Source of the DNA: CAYGWP01 sp964353455
Lineage (GTDB): Bacteria > Planctomycetota > Phycisphaerae > FEN-1346
Reading direction: 5' to 3'
Assembly (NCBI GenBank): GCA_964353455.1
Contig: CAYGWP010000278.1
Location: 1-6,826 of the forward strand
DNA: 6,826 nt
A program made the translations under genes and the position numbers. Shown here in pieces: positions 1 through 4,690 of the stretch. Numbering within the stretch: the first letter of the stretch is position 1; every line of letters begins with the position of its first letter. The notes under the pieces are model-generated. The model was not told where the DNA came from, made no database searches, and saw nothing but the letters and a program-made list of their open reading frames with translations.

Positions 1-101
1 ACGTCATCCTCGCCGACGAGCCGACTGGCAACCTCGACACGGCGACCAGCCACGAAATCATGGATCTTCTCGACGCCCTCAACAAAGCGGGGAGAAAGAC
101 G
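1..101 (+). pseudogene. Truncated ABC transporter ATPase (LolD/MacB-type), internal fragment
   Basis: In the frame starting at base 3 the sequence reads VILADEPTGNLDT, followed by a helix ending LNKAGRKT. This is the Walker B strand (VILADE, with the catalytic Glu) and the D-loop of an ABC nucleotide-binding domain. The ADEPTGNLD wording is typical of the LolD/MacB/FtsE group, which powers lipoprotein or macrolide export and related permeases. In that family the next element is a beta strand ending in the switch histidine (VTHD). Here the frame instead continues with Arg-rich residues (RCLSRRWLARR) unrelated to ABC proteins and stops at 228-230, inside the sulfatase gene in another frame. The 5' part lies outside the window. 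Without the H-loop the product could not be a working ATPase. The truncation is either a genomic deletion/rearrangement or an assembly join. Confidence 0.8.
89..98 (+). promoter_or_regulatory. Possible ribosome binding site for sulfatase 1, inside the ABC remnant
   Basis: The purine run GGGGAGAAAG contains GGGGAG ending 9 bases before the ATG at 104. It also encodes Ala-Gly-Arg-Lys of the ABC fragment. If the junction is real, this fortuitous site may be what allows the truncated sulfatase gene to be translated. Confidence 0.4.
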
Positions 102-103
102 CG

Positions 104-1531
104 ATGTTTGTCGCGCCGCTGGCTGGCGAGGCGGAGGGCAAGCGGCCCAACATCCTTTACGTCGTGCTCGATGAGTGGGGCTACTATGAGATGTCGGGCA
201 TGGGCAATCGGCTGCTGGAGACGCCGGTGATCGACCGCCTGGCGCGGGAGGGCCTCCGCTTCACGCAACTCCTGGCGGGCGGGCCGGTCTGCGCCCCGAC
301 GCGCTGCGCGCTTCTGACCGGCAAGCACGCCGGCCACATGACGGTGCGGGCTAACGGCGGGAGCGACCCGATCCGCGACGGCGAGCCGACCATCGCCAGC
401 ATGCTCAAGGCGGCGGGCTACGCCACCGGCGGGTTCGGCAAGTGGGGCATCGGCGGGCGCGGCACCAGCGGCGTCCCGGAGAAGCACGGCTTCGACGTGT
501 TCTTCGGCTACTACGACCAGGTGCACGCCCACTCGTATTTTCCGCGGTATCTCATCCGCAACAGCCAGGAGGCGCCGCTGGAGGGCAACACGGGCGACTT
601 CCGCACGGGCAAGCAGTTCTCGCACCATCTGATTTACCAGCAGGCGCGGCAGTTCATCCGCGACAATAAGGACCGGCCGTTCTTCTGCTATTGCCCGTGG
701 ACCCCGCCGCACGGTCAGTGGGGCATCCCCGAGGACGAGCCGTCGTGGCAGAAGTTCAAGGACAAGCCGTGGGGCGACACCCCCCAGGCGCACTCCGCAA
801 GGGTGTATGCGGCCATGGTCAACATGGCGGACCGCGAGATCGGCGAACTGGTGGCCCTGCTTGGCGAACTCGGCATCGCCGACCGGACACTGGTGGTCGT
901 CACCGGCGACAACGGGGGCAACGATTATTTTCCGAGCCAGGAATTCCCGCGGGGCATCTTCGGGCCGAACGTCGATCCGCGGACCGGCAAGGCGTTCCGC
1001 GGCAAGAAGGGCGACCTCTACGAAGGCGGCCTGCGGGTGCAGGCCGTGGCGAACTGGCCGGGCAAGATCAAGGCCGGCACGGTGAGCGAGCACCTCGGTT
1101 ACTTCCCGGACGTGATGCCGACGCTGGCGGAGGTGGCGGGCGTGCAGCCGCCGGCCGACATCGACGGCATTTCCTTCGCGCCGACGCTCTTCGGCCGACC
1201 GGGCCAGCGCGAGCATGAGTATCTTTACTGGGAGTTCGGCCAGCAGGTGGCGGTCCGCATCGGGAACGCCAAGGGCGTCCGCCCGAAGACGGCTGCCGCG
1301 TGGGAGGTTTACGACCTTGCGGCCGACATCGGCGAGCAGCACGACCTTGCCGTCGAGCGGCCCGAAGTCGTTCAGCGGATGAAGTCCATCGCCGAGCAGG
1401 CCCACACGGCGATCGTCCCCGGGCAGGTGCTGGACCAGGCGCTCCTTGCGAAGGACAGGACCTCGAACGCCCCGGAAGGGCAGGCCCGTCCGGCGAAGGC
1501 CGGCAAGCAAGCCAAAAAGAGCAACAATTAG
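104..1531 (+). CDS. Arylsulfatase A-like sulfatase 1, probably lacking its signal peptide start
   Basis: This is a type I (formylglycine) sulfatase that hydrolyses a sulfate ester, probably on a sulfated sugar. In the 475 residues, the alkaline-phosphatase-like fold starts at RPNILYVVLDEWGYYE (14-29). The maturation motif is C63-A-P-T-R67, where C63 becomes formylglycine. Other active-site positions are D23 and E24 (Glu at the usual second Asp), K113 in GKWG (Gly where many relatives have His), H204, D269-N270 in GDNGG, and K302 before YEGG. The C-terminal subdomain has YWEF near 375 and VYDLAADIGEQHDLA near 402-416, followed by a Lys/Ala-rich tail (464-472). The N-terminus MFVAPLAGEAEG looks like only the last part of a signal peptide. 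The Met, n-region and most of the hydrophobic core are missing, and the frame is open upstream without another start, so export from this start is doubtful. The gene lies 9 bases before sulfatase 2 and probably shares its transcript. Confidence 0.9.
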   Translation: MFVAPLAGEAEGKRPNILYVVLDEWGYYEMSGMGNRLLETPVIDRLAREGLRFTQLLAGGPVCAPTRCALLTGKHAGHMTVRANGGSDPIRDGEPTIASMLKAAGYATGGFGKWGIGGRGTSGVPEKHGFDVFFGYYDQVHAHSYFPRYLIRNSQEAPLEGNTGDFRTGKQFSHHLIYQQARQFIRDNKDRPFFCYCPWTPPHGQWGIPEDEPSWQKFKDKPWGDTPQAHSARVYAAMVNMADREIGELVALLGELGIADRTLVVVTGDNGGNDYFPSQEFPRGIFGPNVDPRTGKAFRGKKGDLYEGGLRVQAVANWPGKIKAGTVSEHLGYFPDVMPTLAEVAGVQPPADIDGISFAPTLFGRPGQREHEYLYWEFGQQVAVRIGNAKGVRPKTAAAWEVYDLAADIGEQHDLAVERPEVVQRMKSIAEQAHTAIVPGQVLDQALLAKDRTSNAPEGQARPAKAGKQAKKSNN

Positions 1532-1534
1532 GAG
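1530..1534 (+). promoter_or_regulatory. Shine-Dalgarno of sulfatase 2 overlapping the stop codon of sulfatase 1
   Basis: AGGAG begins inside the TAG stop of the preceding gene and ends 6 bases before the ATG at 1541. The overlap supports translational coupling of the first two sulfatases and fixes the start of the second. Confidence 0.7.
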
Positions 1535-1540
1535 CCAAAC

Positions 1541-2965
1541 ATGGCGAATCTCACGCGGCGGAGGTTTATCCAGACGGTCGGTGCGGGTGCGGCGGGGCTG
1601 GGGCTGTCGCGATGGCTGCGCGGGGCTGCGGCCGGCACGCCCCCCGCGAAGCCCAACTTCATCGTCATCTACATGGATGATATGGGGTACGGCGACGTCG
1701 CCCCGTTCGGGTCGAAGAAGAACCGCACGCCGAACCTCGACCGCATGGCGGCAGAGGGCACGCGGTTCACCAGTTTCTATGCTGCACCCCTCTGCACGGC
1801 CTCGCGGACCACGCTGATGACCGGCTGCTACGCGAAGCGGTGCAGCATACCGGCGGTGCTGTTCCCGGTGGCCGCCATCGGGCTCTCGCGCCGCGAGAAG
1901 ATCATCCCGGAACTCCTTAAGGCCCCAGGCTACGCCACGATGTGCATCGGCAAGTGGCACCTGGGCGACCAACCGGAGTTCCTGCCCACGCGCCGCGGGT
2001 TTGACCATTACCTGGGCCTTCCGTACTCCAATGACATGGGCGGCGGGCCGGGCGGACAGAAGGCCGCCAAGAAGGCCGACGCCGCAAAGGCAAGGCCGAA
2101 CAGGCCGCCGCTGCCGCTCCTGCGCGACGAGAAGGTAATCCAGGAGGTCGCCCCGAATGACCAGGACCGCCTTGTCCAGACTTACACCGAGGAGGCGGTC
2201 AAGTTCATCAAGGAGAACAAGGACCGCCCGTTCTTCCTCTACCTGCCGCACACGGCCGTGCACAACCCTTACCATCCGGGCGATGCGTTCAGGGGCAAGT
2301 CGGCCAACGGCGTCTATGGCGACTGGGTGGAGGAATCCGACTGGGGCGTGGGCCAGGTCCTCGATGCCGTCCGCTCGCTGGGCCTGGCCGAGCGGACGCT
2401 CGTCCTCTTCACGTCCGACAACGGCGGCACCAAGACGGGCGATAACGGCCCGCTGCGCGGCTTCAAAGGCTCCACGTGGGAGGGCGGGATGCGCGAACCC
2501 ACGATTGCATGGTGGCCGGGCCGCGTGCCGGCCGGCCGCTCGTGCGATGAGATCGCCTGCACCATGGATGTGCTGCCGACGCTGGTGGCCCTTGCCGGCG
2601 GCACGGTGCCGAACGACCGGGCCATAGACGGGCTTGACATTCGGCCGCTGCTGCTGGGCGAGGCCGGCGCAAAGACGCCGCGCGAGGCGTTCTACTACTT
2701 CGCAACCGGGACGGGCCCCCTGGATGCCGTCCGCAGCGGTCCGTGGAAGTACCGGCTTCAGCCCGAAAAGGCGCTCTACAACCTCGACAAGGACATCGGC
2801 GAGACGACCGATGTGGCCGCCGCCAACCCGGACGTAGTGGCCCGCATGCAAGTGCTCATCGAGAAGATGGACAAGGACCTGGGCGCAACCGGCCGCGGTC
2901 CCGGCTGCCGCGACCACGACACCGTGCCCTCGCCGAAGCCGCTGACGCTCTCCCGCCAAGACTGA
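1541..2965 (+). CDS. Tat-exported arylsulfatase A-like sulfatase 2 (CTASR motif)
   Basis: This 474-residue type I sulfatase is predicted to act outside the cytoplasm. The N-terminus has the Tat motif T5-R-R-R-F-I-Q11, a hydrophobic stretch (13-22) and an Ala-rich end before the catalytic domain begins at KPNFIVIYMDDMGYGD (37-52). Active-site residues visible are D46-D47, C85-T-A-S-R89 (formylglycine site, with Ala in place of the common Pro), K138 and H140 in GKWHLG, H237, D293-N294 in SDNGG, and K309 before STWEGG. The C-terminal subdomain contains RSGPWKYRL (398-406) and LYNLDKDIGETTDVA (412-426). Length is normal for the family. Residues 167-186 (GGGPGG, then a Lys/Ala-rich run) replace a variable surface loop. 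The last residues, SRQD, and the stop codon lie inside a palindromic repeat found again in sulfatase 4, so the native C-terminus may have been altered. The start is supported by both the ribosome site and the Tat motif. Confidence 0.93.
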   Translation: MANLTRRRFIQTVGAGAAGLGLSRWLRGAAAGTPPAKPNFIVIYMDDMGYGDVAPFGSKKNRTPNLDRMAAEGTRFTSFYAAPLCTASRTTLMTGCYAKRCSIPAVLFPVAAIGLSRREKIIPELLKAPGYATMCIGKWHLGDQPEFLPTRRGFDHYLGLPYSNDMGGGPGGQKAAKKADAAKARPNRPPLPLLRDEKVIQEVAPNDQDRLVQTYTEEAVKFIKENKDRPFFLYLPHTAVHNPYHPGDAFRGKSANGVYGDWVEESDWGVGQVLDAVRSLGLAERTLVLFTSDNGGTKTGDNGPLRGFKGSTWEGGMREPTIAWWPGRVPAGRSCDEIACTMDVLPTLVALAGGTVPNDRAIDGLDIRPLLLGEAGAKTPREAFYYFATGTGPLDAVRSGPWKYRLQPEKALYNLDKDIGETTDVAAANPDVVARMQVLIEKMDKDLGATGRGPGCRDHDTVPSPKPLTLSRQD

Positions 2966-2978
2966 GGGCGGGTTGTGG
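2952..2978 (+). repeat. Palindromic repeat copy A, spanning the stop codon of sulfatase 2
   Basis: The arms CCCGCC (2952-2957) and GGCGGG (2967-2972) flank the 9-base loop AAGACTGAG and are followed by TTGTGG. The first 21 bases are identical to 6332-6352 in sulfatase 4, and 25 of the 27 bases match overall. The TGA stop of sulfatase 2 is in the loop. There is no T-tract after the hairpin, so it is not a standard intrinsic terminator. Confidence 0.75.
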
Positions 2979-3128
2979 AATAAGAAACTATCTCAGAACT
3001 GTGGCACGCCCGCCCTCGGGCGTGCAAATTGCGAGAATCTGCACAGCCGAGGGCGGCCTCGCCGTGGCGAGCGGCGACTGGCGGCCGGAGCGAGACCATT
3101 TCCTCCGCGCCGCCTCTTGGAGAAGGCA
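2966..3128 (+). other. Palindrome-rich spacer and leader of sulfatase 3
   Basis: This is the only long spacer in the window. It opens with an AT-richer patch (2973-3000). A perfect hairpin follows (GCACGCCC at 3004-3011, GGGCGTGC at 3018-3025). A longer alternative stem pairs CCGCCCTCGG (3010-3019) with CCGAGGGCGG (3047-3056), continues after a 2x2 internal loop as GTGCA (3022-3026) with TGCAC (3040-3044), and leaves a 13-base loop. A third set of short hairpins lies at 3048-3061 and 3058-3071. The first two structures exclude each other. No convincing -35/-10 pair, riboswitch core or T-tract terminator was found. The style (GTGGCAC, GCCGAGGGCGGC) resembles dispersed repeats of planctomycete genomes, from memory and not checked. 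It may be only repeat debris, or it may affect expression of the downstream genes. Confidence 0.55.
3119..3126 (+). promoter_or_regulatory. Shine-Dalgarno that sets the start of sulfatase 3
   Basis: GGAGAAGG lies directly before the ATG at 3129, with GGAG ending 6 bases upstream. It favours this start over an in-frame ATG at 2976, whose extra residues would be translated palindromic spacer and whose Tat motif would be buried. Confidence 0.7.
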
Positions 3129-4673
3129 ATGCCGCTAACCCGCCGAGACTTCGTTAGACGATCGATGTTCGCCGGTCCTTGTCTCGTTGGATCCCGTCTC
3201 TGGGACGCCGCAACCCTCGCCCTGGGGCGAGGGCTTGCCGCCGCCGAGCCGAAGCGGCTCAACGTTCTCTTCATCACCGCCGACGACATGAACTATGACA
3301 CGCCCGGCGTCGTCGGGTGCAAGGTGCCCGACATCACGCCGAACATCGACCGCCTGGCCGGCGAGGGACTCCGGTTCCGCCACGCCCACGTGACGGTTGC
3401 GGTCTGCCAGCCCAGCCGCGAGTGCCTCATGACCGGCCGGTACCCGCACCGAAACGGGGCCACGGGGTTCTACCCGGTCCGCCCGGACGTGCCTACCCTT
3501 CAGGAATCGCTGAAGGCGGGCGGATACCACCTCGGCATTTTGGGCAAGGTCACGCACCTGCGTCCGGCGGAGAAGTTCCCCTGGGATTTCCAGCACGACC
3601 AGCCCGAACTCGGCATGGGCCGCGACCCGGCCGTTTACTACCGGTACACGAAGGAGTTCCTCCAGCAGGCGAAGGATGCGGGCAAACCGTTCTTCCTGAT
3701 GGCCAACTCGCACGATCCGCATCGTCCGTTTGCGGGGAGCGAAGGCGGCAAGGCCTCGGGCAAGGTCGGTGGCGGCGGGAAGAAGCGTGCCGAGAAATCC
3801 GCTGCGCCCGCCGATGAGACCGACACGGGCGCATCGCGGTCATACCCGCCGCCCAGCCGCATCTACAGGCCCGAAGAGATCACCGTTCCGGGGTTTCTGC
3901 CCGACCTGCCGGAAGTCCGGGCGGAGATGGCCCAGTACTATTCCTCGGCCCACCGCTGCGACCAGACCGTGGGCGAGGTGCTGCGGGCGCTGCGGGAATC
4001 CGGCCTCGAAGAGACAACGCTCGTCATGTTCCTGAGCGACAACGGCATCTCGCAGCCGTTCGCCAAGAGCAACTGCTACCTCGCGAGCACGCGGACGCCG
4101 TGGATCGTACGGTGGCCGGGCAAGGTCAAGGCGGGCGCGGTCGATGAGGAAGACTTCATCTCGGGCATAGATTACATGCCGACGATCCTGGATGCGGCGG
4201 GCCTCGCGCCGCCGGCCGGAATGGACGGGCGGACGTTCCTGCCGCTGCTCGCCGGCGGCAAACAGGACGGCCGAGACCGCGCCTTCACGTGCTACAACGA
4301 CACCTCCGGCGGGGCACACTACCCGATGCGATGCCTCCAGACCCGCCGCTTCGGATACATATTCAACGCGTGGTCCGGCGGCCAGACGGCGTACCGCTCC
4401 GAGCCGATGGGCGGCATGGCGTACCGCGCGATGCAGGAGGCCGCCAAGACGGAGAAGGCCGTGGCCGACCGGGTCGAGATGCTCGTGCGCCGAGTGCCGG
4501 AGGAGTTCTACGATTTCCAGGCCGATCCGGATGCGCTCCACAACCTTGCGGCCGATGCGAAGCACAAGGATGAGATCGGCCGGATGCGCACCGACCTTCT
4601 GGCATGGATGCAGCGGACCGAGGACCCGGTGGCCGACGTTTTCCGCAAACACTTGAGCGCAAAGCCGCTCTGA
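3129..4673 (+). CDS. Tat-exported sulfamidase-like sulfatase 3 (CQPSR motif)
   Basis: This is a type I sulfatase of 514 residues when started at 3129. The Tat motif T4-R-R-D-F-V-R10 opens the signal, and the catalytic domain starts at RLNVLFITADDMNYDTPG (43-60). Visible active-site residues are D52-D53, C93-Q-P-S-R97 (formylglycine), K140 and H143 in GKVTH, H195-D-P-H198, D304-N305 and K313. The CQPSR context, the SHDPHRPF segment and the early GVVG layout recall heparan N-sulfatase (SGSH)-like enzymes of the bacterial S1 family. This is a resemblance by eye, so substrate (N- or O-sulfate) is open. Residues 205-238 form a Gly/Lys/Ser-rich insertion before the conserved PPSRIYRPEE segment, longer than expected for the family. 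A 20-base palindrome (3214-3233) encodes part of the signal region. The gene ends 17 bases before sulfatase 4. The upstream extension of the frame is rejected. Confidence 0.9.
   Translation: MPLTRRDFVRRSMFAGPCLVGSRLWDAATLALGRGLAAAEPKRLNVLFITADDMNYDTPGVVGCKVPDITPNIDRLAGEGLRFRHAHVTVAVCQPSRECLMTGRYPHRNGATGFYPVRPDVPTLQESLKAGGYHLGILGKVTHLRPAEKFPWDFQHDQPELGMGRDPAVYYRYTKEFLQQAKDAGKPFFLMANSHDPHRPFAGSEGGKASGKVGGGGKKRAEKSAAPADETDTGASRSYPPPSRIYRPEEITVPGFLPDLPEVRAEMAQYYSSAHRCDQTVGEVLRALRESGLEETTLVMFLSDNGISQPFAKSNCYLASTRTPWIVRWPGKVKAGAVDEEDFISGIDYMPTILDAAGLAPPAGMDGRTFLPLLAGGKQDGRDRAFTCYNDTSGGAHYPMRCLQTRRFGYIFNAWSGGQTAYRSEPMGGMAYRAMQEAAKTEKAVADRVEMLVRRVPEEFYDFQADPDALHNLAADAKHKDEIGRMRTDLLAWMQRTEDPVADVFRKHLSAKPL
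3214..3233 (+). repeat. Perfect palindrome inside the signal-peptide coding region of sulfatase 3
   Basis: CCCTCGCCC (3214-3222) is the exact reverse complement of GGGCGAGGG (3225-3233), separated by TG. It encodes part of LALGRGL between the Tat hydrophobic region and AAAEPKRLN. A DNA hairpin of 8 base pairs with a 4-base loop is possible. It resembles the other GC-rich palindromes of the window in style but has a different sequence. Confidence 0.6.
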
Positions 4674-4690
4674 CACAGACAGGGTGCGAC

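Noticed and set aside
102..230. Continuation of the ABC reading frame to a stop at 228-230
   Set aside because: The residues after the junction are the sulfatase gene read in the wrong frame and match no ABC feature.
2952..2985. Intrinsic terminator after sulfatase 2
   Set aside because: The hairpin has only 6 base pairs, contains the stop codon in its loop and is followed by TTGTGGAATAAG rather than a T-tract. A near-identical copy lies inside a coding region.
2976..3128. In-frame upstream extension of sulfatase 3 to an earlier start near 2976
   Set aside because: The extra residues translate the palindromic spacer, have no ribosome site and would bury the Tat motif. GGAGAAGG precedes the ATG at 3129.
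4604..4690. Earlier in-frame start for sulfatase 4
   Set aside because: It would overlap the end of sulfatase 3 in another frame and place 29 residues before a perfect Tat motif. The ATG at 4691 has its own upstream AGGG.
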